From: Diphasiastrum complanatum
Taxonomy: Eukaryota > Streptophyta > Lycopodiopsida > Lycopodiales > Lycopodiaceae
Length of the DNA stretch: 64,000 nucleotides
Assembly: GCA_029204225.1 (NCBI GenBank)
Contig: CM055101.1
Location: forward strand, 42,310,927-42,374,926
Direction: 5' to 3'
Position numbers and translations under genes: made by a program. The notes under the pieces are model-generated. The model ran no database searches and was not told the DNA's origin. It worked only from the letters and a program-made list of their open reading frames with translations. Shown here in pieces: positions 22,661 through 34,396 of this stretch (positions within the stretch are counted from its first letter, which is position 1; each line of letters starts with the position of its first letter).

Positions 22661-24376
22661 AGTAGGTTGATTGGATGACATGTGTGAGAATGACATGCGT
22701 CGACAGATATTCTGCTCTGCATGTTGATAATGCCAGCACCTCCAGAGACTTGCCTCTGGATAGAACCGACATGCCTACTATCTCTAGGAGGAAGAGAAAG
22801 CAGGCTGTCCCCAAGAAGGCTAGATCTCAAAGACTAGCTGCTTCCCTTCCTCCTAGACATATCCCGGCCAAGAGACCCCGTGTCTTCCTGAGCTCTGAGT
22901 CAGATGTTGGAGAATTTGACTCAGATCGAGAATCTTCACCCCTTCCTCCTCCTGTAAATCATCCAGCTCCTTAGCAGGTTTCATCACCAAAAGTGTTATT
23001 TACCTAAGAGGAGCTAGACAAATTAACAGAGAAATCTGTAAATATTGTTTCCACTTCTGTTTCTACTCCAGTACATAATCTTTTTGTGAGAATTCCATAT
23101 GATCTAGCCCAGGTTTTTTTTAATTCTGACCATTATAATCAATACGAGACCTACCTAGCTAACAAAATTGATCTTCTCGGCAACTTTTTTGATTTTTTTC
23201 TTCCAGATACACGTAGAAGCTTAAGATTAGGTCCCAAATTTTGTGCCGAGCTAAAAGATAAGACCTCAAAAATTTTAGATGCAATAGTAGAGGCCGGAGT
23301 TTTTTTTTTGCAGAATAGTATTCGTTTCGATTCCCATGGTACAATTTTTGTAGTTAGTCCATTTTTCATGAGAGCGGTAAAGGCGAAAGAAGCCAATTTT
23401 GAAAAGGCTGTTTATTTTATCGAGTGCAGTCCTATGGCGATATTCTATTTGATTCCATATGAAAATAAGTAAGGATTGCTCTTTTGTTTTTGTTGCTTTA
23501 ATCTGGATTGTTGTAGTCAGCATTGGAGCTTGAACATTCTTTTTGTAAAGATAAATAAGGAGAGAGTATCAAATTTTCTATGTGTAAAATTAAACTCAGC
23601 TGCAAATACACATAGAGAATTTGATTTTCTACTTCATGATGTCGTTCGAGAAATACCGACAACGACAACTTCAATTGGAGAGATAACCATTAAATCTCTC
23701 AAGGTATATTCAATTTATCTCTGATATGCGTGTATTCCTTTTTTAATTCAAATGTATCGTCATAGCATAAATAAAATTTCTATCATAATATTACTAATTT
23801 TCGTTCTATATATGCAGTGTGTACAACAAAAAGACGCTTTTAGTTGTGCATGGTTCGTCTTGTACAATACGAAGCTATTTTTTGAATGGTATAATTTACA
23901 AATGGATGTAGATATTGAAAAGGTAATATTCTATTCATTTGTAGTTCATTTCATTCTGATTCATATTTTATTACTATCATTATTTGTAATTTGCTGATTC
24001 TCATGTTTTGTGATGACAATTCACTCTTGAGCCGTATACTCCTGATGATGTATATAGATTTTAGCAAGAGTTGATTAGAACCTATGCCCAGTACGGTGTA
24101 AGTGTTGCACCTGCAATCGAGGGCTCTCAAAAGGAAGCTGCTCTTGCCTTAACAGCCTTTCAGGTTGCTCAAGATGTAGATCTTATTTTATATGATAAAA
24201 AAGGAATAAAAGTCCTTCCTAATATAGAGGAAGACAATTTTGTAGCAGATATTCCTCTTGTCTTAAAAGGCATTGAGGCCCTTTCCGAAACAGAGGAGGG
24301 TGAGATTATAGAAGGAGCTGTTGCCTTATCAGTTCCTAATACTAATATAGAAAATATAGAAAAATTGATTGAATAG
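22661..24376 (+). pseudogene. Copy B, gene 1: Ulp1/C48-like cysteine protease, multi-exon
   Basis: N-terminal part: ASTSRDLPLDRTD, basic stretches (SRRKRKQAVPKK, likely nuclear localisation), an acidic/Ser region (SSESDVGEFDSDRESS), then two stops near 22972 and 23007. Next a domain FNSDHYNQYETYLANKIDL...KFCAELKDKTSKILDAIVEAG. The Ulp1-like catalytic half follows: SPFFMRAVKAKEANFEKAVYF, IFYLIPYEN, HWSLNILFVK (catalytic His) and, after a GT-AG intron (23704-23817), QQKDAFSCAWFVLYNTKLFFEW (23818-23922, catalytic Cys). A last exon begins about 24034 with FTLEPYTPDDVYRF and ends at IEKLIE (24376). The usual acid residue appears as Asn in VKLNSAA. The acceptor of the last exon is AA instead of AG, and a TAG follows in it. 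C48 proteases remove SUMO or related modifiers, and copies are often carried by plant transposons. This copy is dead; copy C keeps a cleaner Cys block. Confidence 0.7.
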
Positions 24377-24404
24377 AGATCTATTTGTAAATAGAGAGAC
24401 ATCA

Positions 24405-26396
24405 AAAAAAAAGATACAATCATTTTACTTGTAAACAATCCGTTTATGGGTTTTTTTATTGATATCACAATAGATTCTTACAATCAACTTGTGTCCATAG
24501 TCTAATACTGGAATGCAATTTTTTTATAATGATAAAAAGACATGATGATTGGCATGTATTTGCTGATAGTGAATCTCAATGTTCTTCCATAAGTTGGATT
24601 GTTTCGCCAATATCTCTGCATTTGATCTCGAGCTCATGTCTTTTACGTACCTGCATAAAACTAATACAAAGTTATTTAGAATTAGTATAGAGTTTGTATT
24701 AGAAAGTTTTGATTGAAACTATTCATAAAAGATCAAGTGTTTACAGTTACGAGTTTACCATTGGAAATGAATCTGAAATCTGAAAGTACATCTTTTAGGA
24801 GCAATAGTTTCCGCTTGATGTAATTTAGACTCCAATCTTCTTCCACCTCAACACACGTCAAAATGACATCATTTTATATAATCTCAATATTTTTTCATTT
24901 TGAATGTCCACTGGCTTCCAAGTCTTGATCGAGTGGCACCCATTTACCTTTATTTTTTTTCATCTTTGATAATGGAAGCATAAGCTCAACATTTGTTTTT
25001 CAATTTGATAATGGAAGCACATGGAAGACATTTAATTCTGCATTCTATTTCTCCATCTGATCTTTTGTCCCAGCCTTCATCCATAAGTTCAGATAATAAA
25101 CTATCTGATAAATTTTTGCATACAAACATCGTTGGGGTTTTGTGTACATTGACACTTGAAAAGAAATCCACAAATATATTCAAGGAAATAAACCAACTCA
25201 ATCTGACTGTTTTTTATCTCGTGCTCATTTTTAATGAATTTTTTACATCATTATATATCTTGCAACGAAATGATTCTGAAACTGTAGTATTTGGTGCAAT
25301 CCATTCATCACTTTCAAAATTAGGTAATGGAATTGGTACTATTTGTCCAAAGTTTTTTTTTGTATCGGGAATGTACATTGATTCATAAAAAAAAGATCCC
25401 ACTATCAGCTAGATCTTTTGCAGTTCTACCTTGATATTGCAGCTGTCCAATATCAGTGTGAATAACGTCTAACACACCTGCTAAAGATCCACTCGGTACC
25501 ATTCATTTATGTTGGATGGATATAAATCTGCAAGAGAAAAATGATCAGATTGGCAAGTTTACTATTAGATATTTATGAATGACAAAAATCAAAGTATCAA
25601 AAATATCAATACTCATAGTTGTTTTTTTTGTGATCCTAGCGGTTGAATCCTTGCACATTTATCTCTGAATGCATATTTATACACGTTGGACTAGAATTTC
25701 AGAAATAGATTTTCCTCCTAATGATGTTCTGAAATCCAAAATTCTGGCCTTCCAATAAGATCAAAATGATAGTTTTGACCTTTTTCTTTTTCAAAATGCT
25801 CCTCTTGATGATGGATGCATCAAAATCCAAGAGTTTTTTAAATATTTTCTTGGCACCCATAAACCATTATCATCTGTCTCGTTGAATAGAAGCACATAGT
25901 CGATTGAGAAGCACGGCTTCCTTGATGGCGCCATTCGTAATTTGCATGCAAAAATCTGAAATAATGAACTATGAATCTGAAAATTTGCGTGGACAAAATG
26001 CCATGAATTCGAGAAAAAGTGTTGTCGAAAATTTGAAACACTGATCTATTTGGCGCCACAAATTAACTCTGGTTATCCCTATTAACCATGGTTTGACAAT
26101 GCATATACATTAATGATACATCGATTTTCTCATCTCAACCTTCGTTTTCAATATTTTTGGGTCTCTTTGGCAGTGATGAGCTGGAAGGACAAGCCTCATC
26201 AACCAATAGCATTTCCACATGCTGTCCGACGAAACATCAATATATTTAAAAAAAAATTATATTATTTATATTTGGAAAATTCTACGTTACGTAGAACCCC
26301 GAAGCTAAGGTTTCAATTGGTCCACATGGCAACGAAAATAAGAAAAAAAAAAAACATCTTTTTCAAAGGCCTTCGTCGGGCTCTAAGTTTCTCTAG
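24405..26396 (-). repeat. 2-kb conserved segment, copy B
   Basis: Same as 8459-10466 with scattered substitutions. Minus-strand coding traces are at 25402-25214 (YESMYIPDTK...IPLPNFESDEWIAPN) and 25201-24986 (TMFVCKNLSDSLLSEL). Its left end follows gene 1's stop by about 30 bp with an A-rich run. Its right end is a sharp junction with the gene 2 fragment at 26397. Function unknown. Confidence 0.75.
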
Positions 26397-27085
26397 TGCA
26401 ATAGAACATCTTCTAATCAAGAGATAGCTTCCTTCGAAGATGATGCTGGCTTAGTATTCCAAGCAAAAACTATATGAAGATAAATAAGCTTCTCTATTAT
26501 CCTAACTTTTGTATTATAGAGTGTAAACATGCACATTTTTCAAGGGAATCGGCAATACAGGCTTCCAGTTTGGATCTACAATTTTTCTCATAATGCATGT
26601 ACTCCTAGTAACATCTTTTGCCATTTTCATGTAGTACAAACAAGGATGTTTAGATGTAGCACCTTGAGAGAAATTAGACATGCATTTCAATGTTTTCAAA
26701 TCACCTACTATATGCCATTCAGCATTGAAGTCCATTGAGAAATCCTCCATCCATATGGTCCTTGATGATCCATGATAATATATCATGATCCTCCTTCAGA
26801 ACCTGTCCAAAGAATAAATCAAACTTACTTAAATAAGAATTAATACTATCCATTGAATCTAATGTAATAATGAGAAAAATTACTTGAAAAGCTACCAACC
26901 ACCATATGTCATTTTCAGATTAGACACTGAATCTGAAATCTCCTTGGTCCACTGTTTGTGATAGTGCACCATTCATGAGAGTTATATTAACCCTCTCCAT
27001 CTTTTACCCTTTCAGAATCTCTGACTCATCTAACTTAAGTACTATGATTATTTTACCATTCACCTTTTTAAAGGTTATATTATAG
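26397..27085 (-). pseudogene. Copy B, gene 2: fragment with the D-L-K block
   Basis: On the minus strand, in gene order: about 27085-26885 encodes KVNGKIIVVLKLDESEILKG, stop, KMERVNITLMNGALSQ...NDIWWLVAF; 26786-26514 encodes the HDILSW-like start, FNAEWHIVGDLKTLKCMSNF, SQGATSKHPCLYYMKMAKD; 26480-26400 encodes IVFAWNTKPASSSKEAIS and LEDVL. Parallel blocks are in copies A and D. Several stops show decay. The GDLKTL...SKHPCLYYMK pattern resembles one I associate with uncharacterised transposon-encoded proteins that have an Asp in a D-x-K-x-L block followed by a Cys-rich turn. This is an inference, not a database match. Confidence 0.65.
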
Positions 27086-27423
27086 AATGTGACCATGTAG
27101 TTGTTGGAAATTAAGCCCACAGTTGTCTCCTTGGTGAATGACTATTTCTATTTCATGATTCTTCCTGCACGTTTATTGATCGTTGATCTAGGGTCAGGTG
27201 AAACCAACTTTGATTCTATGTATGCTCATCTGATACCTGCAGAAATCATAACTTAGACAGCCAAATTATTTGATGAACGTCCACAACGGGCTTCCCGCTG
27301 ATCTCCAGCAAAGGGTAACCAATCTTATCATATTTCAAGTTCCGATGTTAAGTTCAATAATTTGAAAATCATTGAAGACTTGCCCATCTTCAAAATCTTC
27401 CACGAATTAGCATTTAGAACAAC

Positions 27424-27533
27424 TCTACAGAAATACACTAAGTGTTGCAACAGTCTGCAGAAATACACTAAGTGTTGCAACAGTTTGCAGAAATACACTA
27501 AGTGTCACAACATTTTGCAGAAATGAACTATGT
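27424..27533. repeat. 30-bp tandem repeat, about 3.5 units
   Basis: Units at 27424, 27454, 27484 and a degenerate one at 27514 share CAGAAATACACTAAGTGTTG. Ordinary minisatellite type, with no spacers, so not CRISPR-like. Confidence 0.85.
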
Positions 27534-27542
27534 TTTTCACAA

Positions 27543-27780
27543 TGTCGGCTTTTTCCAAAATGCGACAGTGTCAACTTTTTCCGAAATGCCACAGTGTCGG
27601 CTTTTCCCGAAATGCGACAGTGTCGACTTTTCTCGAAAAGCGACACTTCAGCATAGTTCAACAGTTCAACTATTTTCAACATGGTCGGCTTTTTTTGTAT
27701 TTTTCCAGAAATGCGACAGTGTCGACTTTTTGCGATAGTATCGGCTTTTTCGCACTTTCACAAAGAATGCGACACTTGCC
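27543..27780. repeat. 26-bp tandem repeat with core CGACAGTGTCG
   Basis: Three contiguous units start at about 27561, 27587 and 27613 (GCGACAGTGTCRACTTTTTC plus GAAAT variants). Partial units lie at 27541-27560 and 27714-27777. The core CGACAGTGTCG is almost self-complementary (hairpin potential). The ORFs reported across it are repeat artefacts. It could be a subterminal region of an unrecognised DNA element or part of a degenerate LTR. Confidence 0.75.
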
Positions 27781-28592
27781 TTCAACTTCTTCCTTTCAAC
27801 TATTTTGAAGAAGTTAAACTATTTTAAAGACCCCTTCACCTTTTTAAGGGCACTGTCGGCTTTTTCGCAAAATCTCAAAGAGAGAGAAAAATCTCGACAG
27901 TTGTCTATTTTCAATGAGGAACGTTCCAAGCACATCCCATAATTTGTGAAGTGAGAGAAAGCCACTTCACATTAAATGAGAAGTGAGAGATTTGCAGCGT
28001 CCTTGTCCACGTCAACATTCCCTGATTTGTTGACCGTATATACTATGTACAGTTGTCACAAAAGCCAAATACTTCCAAGTACAACGACTTAATTACGTGA
28101 CAAAGATTTACTATACTTAATATGGATGCAATTTATAAATGGATCATTCAAGCACACTCTACGTGAGGCTCCGTCTATGAGATGAATGATTTTGTGCCTC
28201 CCAGTTACGTCGTCATTCTAGCTGTAATTGCTATTTTGTTGTGCTTCAGTGTAATATAGCAACAGCACACTTTTCTATCTGTGTATAATGTAAATGAATG
28301 TTTGTTGTGATTTGAATGCACTTCATTGTTGTTTGATAACATTTGTTCACTCACTCTGATTAGAACACGGACGTCTACGACTCCTCAGTTTTTGATCAGA
28401 CGATGGCTACCTTTGATGCCTGAGGAACGTGAGCTATCATACTACTATTTTAATCTATTTCAGAACTAAACTTCTGACTAAATCCATTTTTCAGTAATAC
28501 CACACAAACCATTTCTAATATCTTCAGTGGACTGTACTCATTTTGTTTTTGTGAGTATGAACTAATTTATAATATCCTGTTGGGCAATAGAA

Positions 28593-29242
28593 TGTGAAAG
28601 ATTTCAGATCCTTAAGATCCAATCTACTTGAATGATCTTTGGTTAGAAAGAGAAATACACTACCAATTTCACCAATGTAGAAAAATCAGCATCTACACAC
28701 AATTTGAGATGCAAACACTAATAGAACTTGATCAAACTTGAATGAAATGATTATGTACTGTTTTTGTCCGTACAAAACTAGCAAGCTACTATATTTCACA
28801 CGTGTGGAACCAAAAATAGCAAATATAGATCATTCTACACATAGAATTGCAAGCAATCACCAAGATAGTGCACCAATGGATAGTAGAACCCAAGAGAACC
28901 ATGTATAAGCATGAAATGAGATAGAGAAGAGAGAAGATGACTCTCTCCACGAGTTACATCCTTTTATAACAGGTCCAAACCCTATTTGGCCACTTGGCTT
29001 TCCCACCAAAATGATAACCCTATTAATTTTGTGTCTAGATTCAATGTACCCAACTTATTCAAATTGAATCTACTCAAACTCGCATTCTATCTTTCCCACA
29101 CTTTAAAAAAGTGTTTATTCAAATGAAATTTAGACTAATGAACTTTGAAAAGTCAACCTCTAAGTCTAAAACAAGTTTTGGCCTCAATATGCCAAATATG
29201 GAAATATTGCAAAATGTGATGAAACTAGTTGAATCTTTCACA
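28593..29242 (-). repeat. Copia-2 3' LTR (left copy)
   Basis: Same family as the Copia-1 LTRs. CACACGTGTG is kept at 28797-28806 and a TATA-like TTATAA near 28973 (complement strand). Confidence 0.95.
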
Positions 29243-29830
29243 CTCCCTCTTCAACTAGTTTTAGCATAGACTTTGATAATACTCCAAGTGACGTCCTATG
29301 CTTCATGAACAAGTCTTTTCCCAATGCTTTGGTGAAGATATCAGCTACACATTCCCTTGAAGACACATGTTGAAGCTCCACCTCCTTTGCAATGACTCGC
29401 TCCCTCACAAAATGATATTGTATCTCAATATGCTTGCTCCTCGCATAAAAGATAGGATTGGATGCCATTCTTTGGGCTGATTGATTGTCACAAAAGATGA
29501 TTGGGCTCTCAAAAAAATCCAGCAATTGAAGATCCTTGATCATCCTTTTGATCCATACCATCTCCTTTGTGCAATGTGTAAGAGCTTTGTACTCGGCCTC
29601 ACTAGATGACAATGAGATAGTGGCTTGTTTCTTTGACATCTATGATATAGCTCCATCACCTATGAAAATACAATAAGAACTAATGGATTTCCTATCCATT
29701 ACATCTCCAGCATAGTCCAAATCTGAAAATCCAAAAAGATTAGGTGATGATCCCTCATACAATATACCAAAATCTCGAGTTTCAATGATGTACCTCAAAA
29801 CTTGCTTTCCTAGCTTCCAATGCTCCTAGC
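29238..29830 (-). pseudogene. Copia-2 RNase H
   Basis: Minus strand. About 29825-29640 encodes VLRYIIETRDFGILYEG, GFSDLDYAGDVMDRKS, SSYCIFIGDGAIS and a TAG stop. 29639-29238 then encodes MSKKQATISLSSSEAEYKAL, IFCDNQSAQRMASNPIFYAR, SKHIEIQYHF and the terminal block. The RNase H acidic residues (SDLDYAG, SSEAEY, CDNQSA) are present, so only the single stop and the lack of an upstream RT break the unit. It abuts the alien block at about 29830. Confidence 0.85.
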
Positions 29831-29835
29831 ATGAA

Positions 29836-30910
29836 CTTTGATTCATCATAAGAATGATATTCTTCCTAAGAATAGATCTCCTTTCAATGATCATGTAATG
29901 CTCAAAATAGAAACAACCATAATTGATATAGAGAATAGTGTCCACTTGGGATGCTTCACTATTTTTTACATCAATTTTACATGTAAAAATGTGACTAGAA
30001 CATGAAGAATCAAATAGAATGTAAATGAAATGATTCCACCATGCTTCCAACTCTGAACTCTCTGGAAAAATACAGCAAACAAACAATAAATGTGAGTGAT
30101 CAACTTTTGCTTGCATGTCTCCTCCTCCTTTGTCCTTTGTTGCCTTGTATTCACCATGATACTCCATGAATGAGCCTCCATCTTCATCTTGCCACAAGAA
30201 ACCATCAAACCTTGGAAATCCATGAGTAGGTGAGTACATAAATGATGCAAATCTAGCACCACATGACTCCATAAACCAAGTGTTTGCACTAGTCCATCTT
30301 CAAGATCTACTTGACACAAGAAAATGACCATGAATTCACCAAAAATTGACAATCTCCAAGTATTGGCACCAAGTAGCTCAGCACTTGAGAACTTAGCCAT
30401 GGATGAGTGACATAAAGAGCCTCTAATAGCTTCATTTCCATCAGCAAAATCAGCCAAGAATTCTAGTACAAATCCAACATCAAAACAATGCTCACCAATG
30501 TAGCTAGTTTTACCATATCTTGACAATTTGCACACATCTACATGAAATTGCTCAAACTTGAGATAGAACAAGTAAAGTAAACTTGAACAGCACTTCCTTG
30601 CTGCTCCTTTGACCTTACTTGAGTCTTCAATATGCTGCAAAAACAGATCCATAACACCTTTGCCAATTACCTCTCCTTTGATGCTCTTGACTAGCTCCAA
30701 ATTGCCAACTTCCCTTTTGACTAGTTGAAGCGCTTTGAGATCAACCTCTTGATCTTCAGCTTGACCATCAAAGCCATTGAGTAAAATTTGTTTTCCAGAT
30801 CCATTACTTGATTTTACAGCAAGATAACATCCATCCACTTGCATAGCTCCATGTACACAAGAAGATCCTCCAAAAGATGTTCCACTCTTCATAAGAGATC
30901 GATACTCAAG
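29836..30910 (-). other. Copia-2: alien block in place of RT
   Basis: Homologous to 4724-5777 of Copia-1 and bounded by the same copia residues on the integrase side. The other side joins at a different point of RNase H, because Copia-1 later lost more. The shared content shows a single replacement event in an ancestor. Confidence 0.8.
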
Positions 30911-33142
30911 ATCCATTCGTTGGATCCACTCCTCTTCTTTTCTTGCTTGATCTACACTTGTAGGATCATCCAAAGAGGTTAGGAAAGCAACATAATTTCC
31001 ATAAACTACTTGCTTACCCTTTTGATAATATGTGAGCCTTGAAGGTACTTGTCTTTCTCTTGATGTTCTCCTTGGCTTTTGACTTGATGAAGGTCCATCA
31101 TCACCACCATCCAAAGTAGGATCCTTCTCATCAACATCAAGAATGTTAGAACCATCTACTTTACCATCAATCATGCTTGAAGACACCTTTGGAATGTTTC
31201 CCTCATAAAAAATGACATCTCTACCAACAATCACTTTGTTAGTAGAAGGAATGTAAACCTTGTAGGCTTTACTCACCTCACTATATCCAACAAAAATACC
31301 TCTTCTTGAAGATGGATCCTCCTTGGTCCTATCATCAAGAGTAATGTTGACATAGCATGTGCATCCAAAGGTTCTTAGAAAGTTGACACTCGGCCTCCTC
31401 TTGAATAGCATCTCAAAAGGTGTCCTTCCATCCAAAATAGCACTCGGCCACCTATTGCACAAGAAATTGGCACACAACAAAGCTTGATCCCAAAATGGTT
31501 TGTCAAGATTAGCACTTAACCTCATAGCTTTAGCACTTTCACATAAAGTTCTATTCTTCCTTTCAGCCACTCCATTTTGTTGTGGGGTCCTTGATGTTGT
31601 ATACTCCCTCTTGATCCCATGCTCATCACAAAAGGCCTTGAACTTGTTAGATATGTACTCACCACCATTGTCACCTCTCAAGCACTTGATCTTTGTTGAG
31701 AATTGGTTCTCCCTTGCATTCTTGAACTTGACAAAGACATCATACACTTCATCCTTGCTCTTTAGTAGATAGATCCAACAAAATCTTCTAAAATCATCAA
31801 TGAATGTTACATACATCTTAGCTCCACTATTGCTAATTGTAGTGAATTCATGAATATCCGAATGTACAAGTTGAAAAGGCTTTGTAGATCTAGAAATAGA
31901 TCTAGTATAAGGTAGTCTATGTGACTTAGACAAATCACAAGACGCACAAACATGCTTGTCATTACTTAAGGAGCTTGGAAAACCAATCACAACCTTCTTC
32001 CTTGCCATTACCTCCAATGACTTGAAGTTGAGGTGTCCCATCCTTTTGTGCCAAACCTCTTGAATAGAAATTTGCTCCCTTGCAACACATCCAACTTGGT
32101 TAGCAATAACACAGGCATCAAGTTTGAACAACTTCCCTTGCCTTTTACCTTTTCCAATCAAGACATCCTTCCTTTTGATCAAACAAGCATCTCCATCAAA
32201 CTCCACCTTGAGGCCCTTACTTAGCATTTGACTCACACTAAGCAGATACTTGGTAATAGATGGAATAAACAAGACATCCTCCAAATGAACATTCCTATTT
32301 GTAGAGAGAGAAATAGGAATTGTGCCAATCCCTTTGATTGCACACTCACCATCATTGGCCGTGTAGATCCCCCTCTTGTCATCTCCATATGCCAAGAAAG
32401 AAGTGAAGTACTCTTTGTGAAAGGTCATGTGTGTACTTGCTCCACTATCAATCCACCAAGGATCTAGATCTCCATCATTAGCAAGCATACATGAAGACAT
32501 CACAAAAGCATCATCATTTGCATCTTGCACATCCAAACCATCCTCATCAAGAGTAAGATTACCTTGCTTGTCTCCTTGATCTCTCTTCTTCTTGTAGCAC
32601 TCACTTGCAAAGTGTCCTTTGATGCCACAATAGAAGCACTTGAGCTTTGATCTATCCTTATTTTTGCCACTTGAAGAAGCATCCACTTGATCTTTCCCTT
32701 TAGACCACTTGCTTTTGGTTTTGCCCTTGCAAGCTAACTCATCATTCAATGCTTTCATTCTCAAAACAAAAGTACTTGGACTTTCTTCATTCTTTTGCAA
32801 ACAAGAAAAGATTTGCCTTCTTAGATTCAACACTCTAGAAGTAGACTTGGATTCATAAAGCTTTTTCAATGAATTCCAAGCTTCCAAAGATGGTGTGCAC
32901 TTACCAACTTCCTTGAGAAGTTCATTGGTAACATTCATCTTCATCATGTGTAGAGCCTTCTTGGCCCTCTTGTCATACCTCAATTGATCTTGTTGTGTTG
33001 CTGGTCTCTCCTCCAAACCTAGAACAATATCCAAAACATCATTCATCTCAAGAAGTGACTCCATCCTCACTTTTCATAATGAATAGTTACTTGAGGTAAG
33101 CCTGTCATTGGCTTCCAACATGACTCCAATTGAGGTTGCCAT
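29966..33142 (-). CDS. Copia-2 gag-protease-integrase fused in frame to the alien region
   Basis: From ATG at 33142 (MATSIGVMLEANDRL) there is one TGA stop shortly before 33070; from 33070 the frame is open for 1034 codons. Gag lacks about 70 codons after ALNDELAC relative to Copia-1, in frame. The knuckle CFYCGIKGHFASEC is complete. Protease WWIDSGASTHMTF. Integrase D-D-E: HSDIHEF, LRGDNGGEY, GVAERKN. After DLEYRSLMKSGT the frame runs on for about 340 codons of the same non-RT sequence as Copia-1. A 1-bp difference at EDGLVQ versus EDGLVP puts the last 100 codons in another frame than in Copia-1. Near-complete openness suggests that this fused polyprotein was made by the parent element. Confidence 0.9.
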
Positions 33143-33730
33143 GTAGCAATGACCTGATATTCTCTTTCAACCTGCTTCAATGCACAAAGCACTCCTTTGA
33201 ACAACAACAAATGCTTTCAAAAGAAATCACCAAGATTTGAAACTATCTCACAAATTCTCTTCTAGCACTTATCCAAGCAAATCAACACATAGAATCATGC
33301 AATCTTGATCAACCTATGATCTATCCTCAATCTAATGACTTTTGCCACTTCCTAAGATTGAAACACACTCAAATGAAGTCCAGCAACCTCACTATCTAGA
33401 GATTTAATCAAAATTAGGGTTTTGACAAAATCACAAAAAATTGACTATTCCAAATCTACATGCAAATGCTGAAAATTTGATATGCAATCTATAAGCCACC
33501 ACTTAGGCTGAACCAATGATCCAAAAATCGGCCAAATCCAGCATGTGAATTCAAAAAACAGAATTGAACAAGTATATTGACCTATTTAGTGTTTTGATCT
33601 ACAAAAGATCCAATCTACAAAAGCAAAAAATCCAATTTTGGTGTAGAATCCTCTCTAGCATGCTCTAGACTTGATATCTTCACCAAATCATTGATAGATC
33701 TGATTTCCTCCTTCATAACCTGAAACACAA

Positions 33731-33742
33731 GCTCTGATACCA
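33731..33742 (-). promoter_or_regulatory. Copia-2 primer binding site
   Basis: The complement of GCTCTGATACCA reads TGGTATCAGAGC, next to the 5' LTR at 33743. Confidence 0.95.
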
Positions 33743-34391
33743 TGTGAAAGTTTCAGATCCTTAAGATCCAATCTACTCGAATGATCTTTGGTTAGAAAGA
33801 GAAATACACTACCAATTTCACCAATGTAGAAAAATCAGCATCTACACACAATTTGAGATGCAAACACTAATAGAACTTGATCAAACTTGAATGAAATGAT
33901 TATGTACTGTTGCTGTCTGTACAAAACCAGCAAGCTACTATATTTCACATGTGTGGATCCAAAAATAGCAAATATAGATCATTCTACACATAGAATTGCA
34001 AGCAATCACCAAGATAGTGCACCAATGGATAGTAGAACCCAAGAGAACCATGTATAAGCATGAAATGAGATAGAGAAGAGAGAAGATGACTCTATCCATG
34101 AGTTACATCCTTTTATAACAGGTCCAAGCCCTATTTGGCCACTTGGCTTTCCCACCAAAATGCTAACCCTACCAATTTTGGGTCTAGATTCAATGTACCC
34201 AACTTATTTAAATTGAATCTACTCAAACTCGCATTGTATCTTTCCCACACTTTCAAAAAGTGTTTATTCAAATGAAATTTAGACTAATGAACTTTGAAAA
34301 GTCAATCTCTAAGTGTAAAACAAGTTTTGGCCTCAATATGCCAAATATGAAAATATTGCAAAATGTGATGAAACTAGTTGAATCTTTCACA
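33743..34391 (-). repeat. Copia-2 5' LTR (right copy)
   Basis: 649 bp. A one-base loss near its left edge (GAAAGTTTC) accounts for the length. The palindrome has become CACATGTGTG (near 33947). Confidence 0.95.
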
Positions 34392-34396
34392 TAGAA

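Larger units (their letters stand above)
28593..34391 (-). mobile_element. Copia-2: complete RT-less Copia element, sister of Copia-1
   Basis: LTRs 28593-29242 (650 bp) and 33743-34391 (649 bp), target duplication TAGAA (28588-28592 and 34392-34396). In element orientation the 5' LTR is the right one; the tRNA-iMet primer site is 33731-33742 (complement) and the purine tract is just right of 29242. The LTRs differ at about 21 positions by eye. Gag-pol is in one frame with an internal gag deletion, the same alien block replaces RT, and RNase H is more complete than in Copia-1. It lies in the leader or LTR of Copia-3. Confidence 0.97.

Noticed and set aside
27424-27780. Possible CRISPR-like array
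   Set aside because: Repeats are directly adjacent without unique spacers, and this is plant nuclear DNA.
27425-27808. ORFs with repeated TLSVFLQTVA or TVSTF peptides
   Set aside because: Products of the 30-bp and 26-bp tandem repeats, without independent coding evidence.
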